A DNA stretch of 64,000 nt from Amycolatopsis sp. MtRt-6 (GTDB lineage Bacteria > Actinomycetota > Actinomycetes > Mycobacteriales > Pseudonocardiaceae): assembly GCF_017308975.1 (NCBI RefSeq), contig NZ_JADWPD010000024.1:112081-176080 (forward strand), read 5' to 3'. This document shows positions 1 through 8,796 of the stretch, piece after piece. The notes under the pieces were generated by a model. It saw only the letters and a program-made list of their open reading frames with translations. It did not search any database and was not told where the DNA came from. Every line of letters starts with the position of its first letter. Position 1 is the first letter of the stretch. The position numbers were made by a program, and so were the translations under genes.

Positions 1-1
1 C

Positions 2-961
2 GACTACGGCAACGCCGAGCGCAACAGCCTGAACAACGGCAACGGCACCATGGAAGCCATCTACTTCGGCAACAACAAGGCCTGGGGCTACGGGGCGGGC
101 AACGGCCCGTGGATCATGGCCGATCTCGAGAACGGCCTGTTCTCCGGCGTCAACCAGCGCTACAACGCCAATGACCCGAGCATCAGCCACCGCTTCCTGA
201 CCGCGATCGTCAAGGGTGGCCCGAACCGGTGGGCCATCCGCGGCGGCAACGCCCAGTCCGGTGGCGTGTCGACCTTCTACGACGGGGTGCGCCCGAACGT
301 GGCGGGCTACCACCCGATGAAGAAGGAAGGGGCCATCATCCTGGGCATCGGCGGTGACAACAGCGTCAGCGGCCGCGGCACGTTCTACGAAGGCGTGATG
401 ACGTCCGGCTATCCGTCGGACGCCACGGAGAACGCCGTGCAGGCCAACATCACCGCGGCCGGCTACGCGACGAGTTCCGCGGGCACCGGCCTGGCTCCGG
501 GCACGTCGGTCTCGCTGCGCGCCACCACCCCCGGCTACACCGACCGCTATCTCCACCACACGGGATCCACAGTGGACACAGCGGTCACCGGCAACGGCAG
601 TTCGGCCACGGAGAAGGGCAACGCCTCCTGGACCGTCCGAACCGGACTCGGCAGCAGCTCGTGCGTGTCGTTCGAGTCGAAGAACGTCCCCGGCCAGTAC
701 CTGCGGCACCAGAACTACCGCATGTACCTGCAGGCCAACGACGGGAGCGCGCTGTTCGCCCAGGACGCGACGTTCTGCCCGGAGGCCGGCCGCAACGGCC
801 AGGGCGCCTCGCTCAGATCGCTCAACTTCGCCGACCGGTACGTCCGCCACTACGACAACATCGTCTACATCGCCGCCAACGGCGGGTCGAACACGTTCGA
901 CAGCGCCAATGCCTACGGCGACGACGTGAGCTGGCTCGTCAGTTCACCCTGGGCTTCCTGA
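2..961 (+). CDS. GH54 alpha-L-arabinofuranosidase with CBM42 (AbfB) domain, 5' truncated
   Basis: This is the C-terminal part of a secreted arabinofuranosidase that removes arabinose side chains from arabinan, arabinoxylan or arabinogalactan. The frame is open from base 2, so the signal peptide and N-terminal half lie outside the window. The visible catalytic part carries MADLENGLF and ILGIGGDNS. Their Glu and Asp are 76 residues apart, as are the catalytic Glu221 and Asp297 of the fungal GH54 enzyme. The last ~150 residues form an AbfB-type beta-trefoil (CBM42) with repeated RYLHH/QYLRH/RYVRH motifs that bind arabinose side chains. A strong hairpin follows the stop. Family assignment is from recalled motifs and is firm. 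Confidence 0.93.
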   Translation, partial: DYGNAERNSLNNGNGTMEAIYFGNNKAWGYGAGNGPWIMADLENGLFSGVNQRYNANDPSISHRFLTAIVKGGPNRWAIRGGNAQSGGVSTFYDGVRPNVAGYHPMKKEGAIILGIGGDNSVSGRGTFYEGVMTSGYPSDATENAVQANITAAGYATSSAGTGLAPGTSVSLRATTPGYTDRYLHHTGSTVDTAVTGNGSSATEKGNASWTVRTGLGSSSCVSFESKNVPGQYLRHQNYRMYLQANDGSALFAQDATFCPEAGRNGQGASLRSLNFADRYVRHYDNIVYIAANGGSNTFDSANAYGDDVSWLVSSPWAS

Positions 962-970
962 TCCGCCACC

Positions 971-1004
971 GCTGTCCCGCGCTCCGTCCGGGGTGCGGGA
1001 CAGC
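971..1004 (+). terminator. Rho-independent-like hairpin after the arabinofuranosidase
   Basis: GCTGTCCCGC at 971-980 pairs perfectly with GCGGGACAGC at 995-1004 across a 14-nt loop, starting 10 bp after the stop codon. No clear T tract follows, as is usual in high-GC actinomycetes. The rest of the gap to the next gene (1005-1222) shows no convincing gene. Confidence 0.7.
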
Positions 1005-1222
1005 GCTCTCTCGAACGGTCTTGTCGGGACGGTGAGGGCTGGGTTACGCTCGGTCGTGAGTGCTCCGGCGGAACTGCCGCCGGCGCTCGAACGTCTTTCC
1101 CCGCCGCAAATCCCCGGCGAGCGACCATTTCACCGTGTCCTTCGGCCTGTGCCGCCGCGCGCACGCACGGGTTTCGGCCGGTCGCCGCCGGGTGCACCGC
1201 TGCCCGTCGAAAGGACACCCGG

Positions 1223-2461
1223 ATGCGTCTCCGCCGAACCGCTGTGGTCCTGGCCGTTTCCGCGTCGCTGCTGAGCCCGGCGCTGGCGGAAGCCTCGCCG
1301 TCGGGCGGGGCGCCACCCGGGGTGGTCACCCTGACCGAGTCCGCGCTGCAGGGCGTGCACGGCACCGCCCCCGACGTCACCATCCGCAACGTGCTCACGG
1401 TGACCGCGACCGGGACGGCGCTGCGGGTGCGGCTGAGCAACCCCTTCGGCAGCACCGCGATGACCGTGCGGTCGGTGTGGGTCGGCAAGCAGCCGTCGAC
1501 GAATTCGCCCGCGCTGGTGCCGGGGTCGAACCGGCGGGCCACGTTCGGCTTCCGGTACGCCGTGACGATCCCGCCCGGCGCGAGCGCGTGGACCGACCCG
1601 CTGCCGCTGTCGGTCCGGCGCGGCGACCACGTCGCCGTGAGCATCTACGCGCCGGGTGCGCCGATCAACGACCACACCTTCCCGCCGCCGGAGCAGTACA
1701 CGCCGGGGTCGTTCACCTCGGCCGGGCCCGGCGACGCCGGCGCGGACGAGTCGGGGAGCGCGTACGGGGCCTTCGCGCCCGGCGTCCTGTGGTGGGCCGA
1801 CGCGATCAGCGCCGTCTCGCCCGCGCGCGGCACGATCGTCGCCCTCGGCGACTCGATCACCGACGGCTACAACGCCTTCGGCGGCGGCCCGCGCTGGACC
1901 GACGTGCTCGCCGAACGCATCGGGCAGCTCCCGCCGTCGCGGCGGCTGTCGGTGGCCAACGCCGGGATCAGCGGCAACACCGTCAGCGTCCAGCCGAACC
2001 CGTACGACCCCACCGGCCAGTGCTGCGGCCCGCCCGCGCCGCTGCGGCTCGACCGGGACGTGCTCTCGCTGCCCGGCGTGCGGTACGTCCTGCTGCTGGA
2101 GGGCACGAACGACCTGGGCGGCGGCGACAACGCGGCGCCGGCGCCGGCCGCGCAGGTCATCGACGCCATGCGCACCATCGCCCGGCGCGTGCACGCCACG
2201 GGCCGCCGGATCGTCGGCGCGACGGTCCTGCCGATGTGCAACGCGGCCGGCGGCCCGAAGGAGCAGGCGCGGCTCGCGGTGAACGAGTGGATCCGCACGT
2301 CGGGGACGTTCGACGCGGTGCTCGACTTCGACGCCGTACTGCGCGACCCGGCCGACCCGACGGTGATCCGCGCGGACTGGCGCTTCGACTGCTACCACCC
2401 GAACGCGGCAGGCGACCGCGTCCTGGGCGATTCGATCGACCTGAAGGTGTTCGCCCGCTGA
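1223..2461 (+). CDS. Secreted SGNH/GDSL-family hydrolase (esterase)
   Basis: This is a 412-residue exported esterase, probably a deacetylase or lipase acting on acylated sugars or lipids. An N-terminal signal peptide (about residues 1-24, ending ALAEAS) is followed by a beta-rich domain of about 170 residues. The SGNH domain then begins with GTIVALGDSITDGYN (nucleophile Ser211), with the Gly/Asn blocks NAGISGN and EGTND and the C-terminal DCYHPN holding the Asp-His pair. AAAGGA lies 8-10 nt before the ATG. The gene sits between polysaccharide-degrading genes, so a carbohydrate esterase role is plausible, but the substrate is not visible in the sequence. Confidence 0.88.
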   Translation: MRLRRTAVVLAVSASLLSPALAEASPSGGAPPGVVTLTESALQGVHGTAPDVTIRNVLTVTATGTALRVRLSNPFGSTAMTVRSVWVGKQPSTNSPALVPGSNRRATFGFRYAVTIPPGASAWTDPLPLSVRRGDHVAVSIYAPGAPINDHTFPPPEQYTPGSFTSAGPGDAGADESGSAYGAFAPGVLWWADAISAVSPARGTIVALGDSITDGYNAFGGGPRWTDVLAERIGQLPPSRRLSVANAGISGNTVSVQPNPYDPTGQCCGPPAPLRLDRDVLSLPGVRYVLLLEGTNDLGGGDNAAPAPAAQVIDAMRTIARRVHATGRRIVGATVLPMCNAAGGPKEQARLAVNEWIRTSGTFDAVLDFDAVLRDPADPTVIRADWRFDCYHPNAAGDRVLGDSIDLKVFAR

Positions 2462-2499
2462 ACGCCGGCCGTCAGGTTTCCGTCGCCGAGAAGGTTCGT

Positions 2500-2511
2500 C
2501 GAACCGGTTCG
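2500..2511. promoter_or_regulatory. Operator-like palindrome CGAACCGGTTCG (third copy)
   Basis: This 12-bp perfect palindrome shares the GAACCGGTTC core of the two sites upstream of the neighbouring LacI gene. It lies between two convergent genes, just after the esterase stop, where a repressor site is unexpected. It could be a remote site for DNA looping, or chance. Confidence 0.4.
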
Positions 2512-2517
2512 CCGGTG

Positions 2518-2568
2518 TCGCGAATGACTCATTCGGGACGCCGGAGGTCCCCCATGAGTCATTCGCGA
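2518..2568. terminator. Long hairpin between convergent genes (bidirectional terminator or repeat element)
   Basis: TCGCGAATGACTCAT (2518-2532) is perfectly complementary to ATGAGTCATTCGCGA (2554-2568), and an inner GGGAC/GTCCC pair extends the stem. It sits between the 3' ends of the esterase (+) and the LacI gene (-), so it could terminate both. The AT-rich, sequence-specific arms are unlike a plain GC terminator. Confidence 0.7.
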
Positions 2569-2594
2569 CGCTTCTCCCTCGGTGTTACGCCCGG

Positions 2595-3608
2595 TCAGCC
2601 CCGCCGCCGGGCGCCCGTGCTCGACCGCAACGAGATCGGCGGCTCCAGCAACGCGTGCCGCGGCTCCGCGCCCGCGTCCGCTATCTGGGCCAGCAGCAGA
2701 TCCACCGCCAGCTTCCCCAGCTCCACCGCCGGCACGTCCGCCGCCGTCAGTGGCGGGTGGAAGTCCTCCGCCAGGCGCTCCGCGATCACGCCCGTCAACG
2801 AAAAGTCGCGCGGCACCTCCAGGCCCGCCCGGTGCAGGGCGCGCTGGACCCCCGGCAGTGCCGCTTCGTTGATCGTCACCGCCGCCGTCACCGAAGGCCA
2901 CTGCGTCCGGATCTGCTCGAAGCAGGCCAGGCCCGCCGCCGCTTCGTCCGCGCAGCACACCGTCCGCGCGATCAGGCCGCGGGCCGCCGTGGCGTCCAGG
3001 AAACCCGTGGCCGACCGCAGGGCCGGGCCGTAACCCGCCGCCACCAGCTCCGCCGATCGGTTGATCAGCACCACCTCTTCGTGGCCGAGATCCGCCAGGT
3101 GGTGGACGCAGCGGGTGATCAACGCGCCGTAGTCGACGTCGACCCACCAGGATGCTCCCGGGTGCTCCACGTGGCCGATCGTCACGAACGGGAGACTGGC
3201 CTGGCTCAGCCGCTCGACCCGGGGGTCCTCGAGGAGGATCTCCATCAGGATCACCCCGTCGACCCGCCGTCCGGTCACGATGCGCTCGAACGAGCGGTCG
3301 TGGTCTCCGCCGCTGGGGGACAGCAGGACGTCGAGGTCGTGGGCCGCCGCCGCGTCGACCACGCTGCCGACGAAGCCCAGCTGGACGTCCGTCAGCCGGC
3401 GGCTGGCCGGCGGGACCACCAGGCCCAGCGTGCGCGTGCGGCCTTCGGCCAGGGCCCGGGCGCTGGCGTTGGGGCGGTAGCCGAGCTCGCTGATCACGTC
3501 GTTGATGCGCTGCACGGTGGCCGCCGACACCGGGCGCTTGCCGCTCAGCGCGTACGACACGGTGCTGCGCGAAACCCCCGCGCGCCGCGCGATCTCCCCG
3601 ATGTTCAT
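2595..3608 (-). CDS. LacI-family transcriptional repressor (sugar ABC operon 1)
   Basis: This is a 337-residue LacI/GalR repressor. Residues 1-50 are the helix-turn-helix and hinge (IGEIARRAGVSRSTVSYALSG, then LGYRPNASARALA), followed by a periplasmic-binding-protein-like effector domain. It is divergent from the sugar-uptake operon starting at 3768. The 159-bp divergent gap holds two copies of a GAACCGGTTC palindrome, the expected operators for this repressor and for autoregulation. The effector sugar cannot be read from the sequence. Confidence 0.92.
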   Translation of the reverse strand: MNIGEIARRAGVSRSTVSYALSGKRPVSAATVQRINDVISELGYRPNASARALAEGRTRTLGLVVPPASRRLTDVQLGFVGSVVDAAAAHDLDVLLSPSGGDHDRSFERIVTGRRVDGVILMEILLEDPRVERLSQASLPFVTIGHVEHPGASWWVDVDYGALITRCVHHLADLGHEEVVLINRSAELVAAGYGPALRSATGFLDATAARGLIARTVCCADEAAAGLACFEQIRTQWPSVTAAVTINEAALPGVQRALHRAGLEVPRDFSLTGVIAERLAEDFHPPLTAADVPAVELGKLAVDLLLAQIADAGAEPRHALLEPPISLRSSTGARRRG

Positions 3609-3631
3609 GCCACTCCTGACCCCGGTGCTCA

Positions 3632-3641
3632 GAACCGGTTC
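3632..3641. promoter_or_regulatory. LacI operator half of pair, GAACCGGTTC
   Basis: This 10-bp palindrome lies 24 bp upstream of the LacI start and continues on one side as GGTTCGAT, matching the stronger site at 3706-3723. A CG-centred palindrome is typical of LacI-family operators. It probably mediates autorepression. Confidence 0.55.
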
Positions 3642-3705
3642 GATCGTAGTACACGCAGTATTGCGCAGGAGCGCCTTCGCGGTTTACGGTGACGCCGCTC
3701 GGCCG

Positions 3706-3723
3706 CATCGAACCGGTTCGATG
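3706..3723. promoter_or_regulatory. LacI operator, 18-bp perfect palindrome
   Basis: CATCGAACCGGTTCGATG is a perfect palindrome 44 bp upstream of the binding-protein start and 74 bp from the site at 3632. It is the likely main operator controlling the 3768-8503 operon by the divergent LacI protein. Confidence 0.7.
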
Positions 3724-3767
3724 ATCTCGAGCGCCGTCGTCGCAGATGCCGACCGGAAGGACCTCCC

Positions 3768-4997
3768 ATGAAGCGTCACCTCCTCGTCCGGCTGCTGTCG
3801 GTCGCCGTCGCCGCGACGACGCTGGCCGCCTGCTCCTCCGGGACGGCGCCCTCCGCCGCCGGCGGTACCTTCACCGTCTGGGACCCCTACCCGCAGTTCG
3901 ACGCGAGCTCCGCGTGGGCGAAGGTCGTCGACAAGTGCGGTGCCGACGCTCGCGTCAAGATCGCGCGGCAGGCCTTCGACACGACCGACCTCACGAACAA
4001 GGTGCTGCTCGCCGCCCAGCAGGGCACCGCGCCGAACGTCCTCGTCGTCGACAACCCCGTCGTCTCCACCCTGGCCGAGGGCGGGGTGCTGAAGTCCAAT
4101 GCGGACACCGGGCTCGACACCGCGCAGGTCGCGCCCAACCTGCTCGCCGCCGGCGACGTCAAGGGCCAGGTCTACGGCGTCCCGATCGGCGCGAACACGC
4201 TCGCCCTCTACTACAACAAGGCCGTGCTGACCGCGGCCGGCGTCGACCCGGCGTCGGTGCGGGACTGGGCGAGCCTCGACGCGGCACTGGCCAAGGTGCA
4301 CGCCGCGGGCAAGAAGGGCATCACGTTCTCCGCCATCGGCACCGAGGAAGGCAGCTTCCAGTTCCTGCCGTGGTTCTGGGGCGCGGGCGCCAACCTCACC
4401 GACCTGGCCTCGGCCGGCGCCGTCGCCGCGCTCGCGCAGTGGAAGTCCTGGCTGGACAAGGGATACGCCCCCAACTCGGTGATCGGCAACACGCAGACCA
4501 CCAGCTGGCAGGAGTTCGCGACGGGCGACTACGCCTTCGCCGAAAACGGCACCTGGCAGCTGCAGAACGCGAAGAAGGCCGGCTTCGAGTACGGCGTCCT
4601 GGAGATCCCGGCGCGCACCGGGGGCGCGGCCCCGGCGCCGACCGGCGGCGAGTTCGTCACCGTGCCCGCCCAGAGCGGCCCGGACGCCGAGAAGACCGCG
4701 GGCAAGATCGCGTCCTGCCTGACCAGCCCGGCCAACGTCCTCGACTCCGACACCGCGCTGACCTACGTCTCCGCCGTGCCGTCCGTGCAGGAGAAGCAGG
4801 TCGCCGCCCAGCCGGAGCTGAAGGTGTGGGTCGACGCGGTCAAGGTCGCGAAGGGCCGTACCGGCGACAACCTCGGCACCCGGTACCCGCGGATCTCCGA
4901 ACCGCTCTGGGGCGCCGTGCAGGCCGCGCTCACCGGCGCGAAGACGCCGGACGCCGCGCTCGCGGCCGCGCAGGCGACCGCCGCCGCGGCGAAGTAG
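3768..4997 (+). CDS. Sugar ABC transporter substrate-binding lipoprotein (CUT1)
   Basis: This is a 409-residue extracellular solute-binding protein of the maltose/oligosaccharide type. A signal peptide ends in the lipobox LAAC (Cys22), so the protein is anchored to the outer face of the membrane. The remainder is a two-lobed binding domain. It is the first gene of an operon: two permeases follow at 7-bp spacing and then overlapping, and then a glycosidase. GAAGGA precedes the ATG. No ATPase gene is linked, so a shared MsiK-type ATPase is likely. The ligand is unknown but should yield the substrate of the GH63-like enzyme downstream. Confidence 0.9.
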   Translation: MKRHLLVRLLSVAVAATTLAACSSGTAPSAAGGTFTVWDPYPQFDASSAWAKVVDKCGADARVKIARQAFDTTDLTNKVLLAAQQGTAPNVLVVDNPVVSTLAEGGVLKSNADTGLDTAQVAPNLLAAGDVKGQVYGVPIGANTLALYYNKAVLTAAGVDPASVRDWASLDAALAKVHAAGKKGITFSAIGTEEGSFQFLPWFWGAGANLTDLASAGAVAALAQWKSWLDKGYAPNSVIGNTQTTSWQEFATGDYAFAENGTWQLQNAKKAGFEYGVLEIPARTGGAAPAPTGGEFVTVPAQSGPDAEKTAGKIASCLTSPANVLDSDTALTYVSAVPSVQEKQVAAQPELKVWVDAVKVAKGRTGDNLGTRYPRISEPLWGAVQAALTGAKTPDAALAAAQATAAAAK

Positions 4998-5004
4998 GCC
5001 GCTC

Positions 5005-5949
5005 GTGCTGGACACCCGTCAGCCGGTCACCGCCCGGCCGGCCGCGCGAGCGCCCCACCGGGCCGGACGGCGCCGGCAGCAACTCCTCGCGTGGGCGTTC
5101 CTCACCCCGCTCGTCGCCTACCTCCTGCTCTGCTACGGCTATCCGCTGGTGACGAACATCGACCTCAGCCTGCGCAACTACACCGTCCGCACCTTCGTGC
5201 ACGGCGGGGCGCCGCTGGTCTGGTTCGACAACTACGCGGGAGTGTTCACCGATCCGACCTTCCGGACGGCCCTGCTCAACACGTTCGTCTTCACGGCCGC
5301 GTCGCTGCTCTTCCAGTACGGCATCGGCCTGGCGATGGCGGTGTTCTTCGCCCGCCACTTCCGCCTGGGGCCGACGCTGCGGGCGCTGTTCCTCGTGCCC
5401 TGGCTGCTGCCGCTGATCGTCTCGGGGTCGACCTGGGCGTGGCTGCTCAACAGCGAGTCCGGCGTGGTCAACTCGGTGCTGGGCTGGTTCGGCGCCGGCC
5501 GGATCGACTGGCTGACGTCGCCGTCGTGGGCGCTGGTCTCGGTGATCATCGCCAACATCTGGATCGGCGTGCCGTTCAACCTCGTGGTGCTGCACAGCGG
5601 CCTGCAGAACATCCCGGCCGAGGTGTACGAAGCGGCGTCGCTCGACGGCGCCGGGGCGTGGCAGCGCTTCCGGCACGTCACCTTCCCGCTGCTGCGGCCG
5701 GTTTCGGCGATCACCCTGCTGCTGGGGCTGGTCTACACGCTGAAGGTGTTCGACGTCATCTGGATCATGACCAGGGGCGGCCCCGGCGGGTCGTCGACCA
5801 CGCTGGCCACCTGGTCCTACCAGCTCGGGTTCGGCAGCATGCTCCCGCGGTTCGGGCCCAGCGCCGCTGTCGGCAACGTGCTCATCCTGCTGGCGCTGGT
5901 CGCCGGGCTGCTCTACATCCGCGCGCAGCGCAGGCAGGAGGCAGTGTGA
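5005..5949 (+). CDS. Sugar ABC transporter permease, MalF type
   Basis: This is a 314-residue inner-membrane permease with about six transmembrane segments. The cytoplasmic EAA loop EAASLDGAGAWQRF contacts the ATPase. It starts at GTG 7 bp after the binding-protein stop and overlaps the next permease by 4 bp (GTGA), so translation is coupled. It works with the downstream MalG-type subunit and the lipoprotein at 3768. Confidence 0.92.
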   Translation: MLDTRQPVTARPAARAPHRAGRRRQQLLAWAFLTPLVAYLLLCYGYPLVTNIDLSLRNYTVRTFVHGGAPLVWFDNYAGVFTDPTFRTALLNTFVFTAASLLFQYGIGLAMAVFFARHFRLGPTLRALFLVPWLLPLIVSGSTWAWLLNSESGVVNSVLGWFGAGRIDWLTSPSWALVSVIIANIWIGVPFNLVVLHSGLQNIPAEVYEAASLDGAGAWQRFRHVTFPLLRPVSAITLLLGLVYTLKVFDVIWIMTRGGPGGSSTTLATWSYQLGFGSMLPRFGPSAAVGNVLILLALVAGLLYIRAQRRQEAV

Positions 5950-6770
5950 TCGGGCGCTGGGTGATCCGCCGCTGGCGCACCGCGGTGGGGCTCGTCCTCA
6001 CCGCCGTGATGCTGTTCCCCGTCTACTGGATGGTCAACGTCTCGCTGACGCCGGCCTCGCGGATGCGCAAGTCGCCGCCCGACTGGTTCCCCGCCGCGCC
6101 GACGTTCGAGGGCTACGAGCGGGTCCTGCGCGAACAGCTCCCGTACTTCGCCACCAGCTTGTTCGTCGCGCTCGGCACCGTGGCGCTGACGTTGGCCCTG
6201 GCCGCGCCTTCGGCGTACGCGCTGGCCAAGCTGCGCCCGCGCGGGCACCGGGCGCTGGGGTTCGTGCTGCTCGTCGCCCAGATGATCCCCGGCATCATCA
6301 TGGCGCTGGGCTTCTACGGCAGCTACGTCACCCTCGGCATCACGAACACCGCGTGGGGACTGATCCTCGCCGACTCGACGATCGCGGTGCCGTTCGCCGT
6401 GCTCATCCTCACCTCGTTCATGGCTTCGGTGCCGGACGAGCTCGTCCAGGCGGCCACCATCGACGGCGCGGGCGCGGTGCGCGCGTTCTGGTCGGTGGTG
6501 CTGCCCGCCAGCCGCAACGGGGTGGTGACGGCGGGCCTGTTCTCGTTCCTGTGGGCCTGGTCGGACTTCGTCTTCGCGGCGACGCTCGACGGCGGCGGCT
6601 CGTTGCAGCCGCTGACCCTCGGGATCTACCGCTACATCGGCAACAACAACCAGGAGTGGAACTCCATCATGGCGACGGCGGTGGTCGCCTCGGTGCCCGC
6701 CGCCGTGCTCCTGGTGCTGGCGCAGCGCTTCGTCGCCGCCGGCGTGACCGCGGGCGCCGTCAAGGACTGA
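5946..6770 (+). CDS. Sugar ABC transporter permease, MalG type
   Basis: This is a 274-residue second permease subunit. Its EAA loop reads QAATIDGAGAVRAF, and the C terminus TAGAVKD is typical of MalG-like subunits. The GTG start at 5946 is chosen because it overlaps the stop of the upstream permease (GTGA) and yields the usual family length. A longer frame upstream is only the shadow of the previous gene. Confidence 0.9.
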   Translation: MIGRWVIRRWRTAVGLVLTAVMLFPVYWMVNVSLTPASRMRKSPPDWFPAAPTFEGYERVLREQLPYFATSLFVALGTVALTLALAAPSAYALAKLRPRGHRALGFVLLVAQMIPGIIMALGFYGSYVTLGITNTAWGLILADSTIAVPFAVLILTSFMASVPDELVQAATIDGAGAVRAFWSVVLPASRNGVVTAGLFSFLWAWSDFVFAATLDGGGSLQPLTLGIYRYIGNNNQEWNSIMATAVVASVPAAVLLVLAQRFVAAGVTAGAVKD

Positions 6771-6796
6771 GCCCCCTTCCGAAAGGACGACTCCCT

Positions 6797-8503
6797 GTGC
6801 CCACGGGTGATCAGGCATTCTCGCTGCGGGAAATCCCGTTCAGCTACCCGGGATCGTGGTTCGACGTCTCCCCGGTGGTGGCCGAAGCCACCTACGCGGA
6901 CGACCTCCACCTGGTGTCCCACCGCCACGGCATGCACGCCGTCCTGGCCCTCGTGCCGGAAAGCGGCGGGGAGCCCGCGGCGGTGCCGTCCGGTGCCACG
7001 CCGGCGGAGCTGACCTGGGGTGCCGGTGACCGGCGGATCGCGGCGGCGTTCGCCGGCCCGGAAGCGCTCCGGATCGCCGGGCGTGGCCTCGAGCTGCGGA
7101 TCCGGGCGGCCGAGCCGACGCTGACGCCGTTCGCCGGCACGTACTTCTTCACCGATCCGATCGACGGTTCGGCCGTCTTCACCTCCTACGAAACCGGCTG
7201 CCGCTACCGCGTCACCGTCCTTTCCGGACAGACGCGGCACGTCGGCGCCGAAGCTCTGGGCACGGCCGAGCGCGCCGTCGTCGTGAGCGGGGACGCCTGG
7301 GAGGTGGTGATCGAGGAGCTGCCCGGCACCCGCGAGCCGTACGCGCCGGCGTCGGCGTTCGACGACGTGGTCGCCGCCGCCCGGACCGAGTTCGCCGCTT
7401 TCGCCGATTCGGTGGCGCCGTGGCGCAGCGAGCGCACGCCGGCCGCCGAGCTCGCCTGCTACGTGCTCTGGTCGGCCATCGTGGCGCCCGCCGGGTTCGT
7501 CGGCCGGCCGGCCGTGCTGATGTCGAAGCACTGGATGGACAAGGTGTGGAGCTGGGACCACTGCTTCACCGCGCTCGCGCTGGCCGGGGGCCGGCCGGAG
7601 CTGGCCTGGCACCAGTTCCAGGTCGTCTTCGACCACCAGGACGACCGGGGCGCGCTGCCCGACTCGATCACCCACGCCGAGGTGCTGCGCAACTTCGTCA
7701 AGCCGCCCGTCCACGGCTGGGCGCTGAGCCGCCTGCGCGGCCGCCTGCCCGGTGGCCTGCCCGAACCCGGGCTCGCCTACCGGCAGCTGACGGCGTGGAC
7801 GAGGTACTGGCTCGACCACCGCCGGGTGCCCGGCGGGCCGTTCGCCCACTACGAACACGGCAACGACAGCGGCTGGGACAACGCGACGCCGTTCGCGCGG
7901 CGGCGGCTCGTGCAGACACCCGACCTCGCCGCGTTCCTCGTGCTGCAGCTGAAGGAACTCGCCGTGCTGGCGGCCGGGCAGGGCGATGCCGAGGCCGCCG
8001 CGCGGTGGGCGGCCGAAGCGGACAGCATGCTGGCCTCCCTGCTGGGCGAGCTGTGGGACGGCACGAAGTTCGTCAGCCGCTCGGCGGCGACCGGGGCGGC
8101 GCAGTCCGGCGCGAGCCTCCTGGAGCTGATGCCGATCGTCCTCGGCGAGCACCTGCCGCCGGACGTCCGGGACCAGGTCGTCGCCGGGCTGGAGGCGCAC
8201 CTGACGGACATCGGGCTGGCGACCGAGCGGCCGGAGTCCGAGTGCTACGAGGCCGACGGCTACTGGCGCGGGCCGGTGTGGGCGCCGGTCACCGTGCTGA
8301 TCGAGGACGGCCTCCGCCGGGCCGGCGCGACGGAGCTCGCCGACCGCGTCAGCGCCCGGTTCCGCGCGGTGTGCGAAAAGTCCGGGTTCGCCGAGAACTT
8401 CGACGCGCTGACCGGTGACGGCCTGCGCGACCGTGCCTACACGTGGACGGCCGCCGCCTACCTCCTGCTCGCCGCGGCCGCCGAAGCCCGATCCGAGTCG
8501 TGA
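6797..8503 (+). CDS. GH63-like (alpha/alpha)6 glycoside hydrolase, cytoplasmic
   Basis: This is a 568-residue glycosidase of the MGH1/GH63 type (YgjK, mannosylglycerate hydrolase or glucosidase relatives). It has no signal peptide, so it should act on the sugar imported by the same operon. An N-terminal beta-rich domain (~220 residues) precedes the toroid, which carries KVWSWDHCF, GNDSGWDNATPF (candidate acid Asp) and ECYEADGYWRGPVWAP (candidate base Glu). The GTG at 6797 follows GAAAGGACGA. Specificity is not recognisable. Candidates include kojibiose, a mannosylglycerate-like glycoside or another alpha-linked disaccharide. Confidence 0.82.
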   Translation: MPTGDQAFSLREIPFSYPGSWFDVSPVVAEATYADDLHLVSHRHGMHAVLALVPESGGEPAAVPSGATPAELTWGAGDRRIAAAFAGPEALRIAGRGLELRIRAAEPTLTPFAGTYFFTDPIDGSAVFTSYETGCRYRVTVLSGQTRHVGAEALGTAERAVVVSGDAWEVVIEELPGTREPYAPASAFDDVVAAARTEFAAFADSVAPWRSERTPAAELACYVLWSAIVAPAGFVGRPAVLMSKHWMDKVWSWDHCFTALALAGGRPELAWHQFQVVFDHQDDRGALPDSITHAEVLRNFVKPPVHGWALSRLRGRLPGGLPEPGLAYRQLTAWTRYWLDHRRVPGGPFAHYEHGNDSGWDNATPFARRRLVQTPDLAAFLVLQLKELAVLAAGQGDAEAAARWAAEADSMLASLLGELWDGTKFVSRSAATGAAQSGASLLELMPIVLGEHLPPDVRDQVVAGLEAHLTDIGLATERPESECYEADGYWRGPVWAPVTVLIEDGLRRAGATELADRVSARFRAVCEKSGFAENFDALTGDGLRDRAYTWTAAAYLLLAAAAEARSES

Positions 8504-8796
8504 GCCCCGATCCGTCGAAACGCATCGACAATGCCGCATTGCGCGGGGTTGCCTGGTGGTGTGCGAAAACGTGGGTGAATTCGACGAAATCGAAAACAGT
8601 GGTCGCGTCGAATTCGTCGAAGTATTCTTCGCCGGTATTCGATCGATGCTGGTCGAATGCGGGTAAATCACACACCGTATCTTGACCGGCACGGAAGCGG
8701 CCTGCGATAGTCGTCCCACTCCCGTTCACGCCGCGCCGGCGGTGAATACGTCGTCGAAACGATTCGACATCGAGTCAACCGGGAAAGGACGAATCA
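8504..8796. other. Intergenic region upstream of the GH12 gene
   Basis: No convincing gene lies in these 293 bp. They are less GC-rich than the flanks and contain clustered TTCGA/TCGAA words, including GTCGAA-ACGA-TTCGAC (8753-8768) about 30 bp before the GH12 start. This could be an operator or promoter element for the endoglucanase. No CebR-type TGGGAGCGCTCCCA box was seen. Confidence 0.4.
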
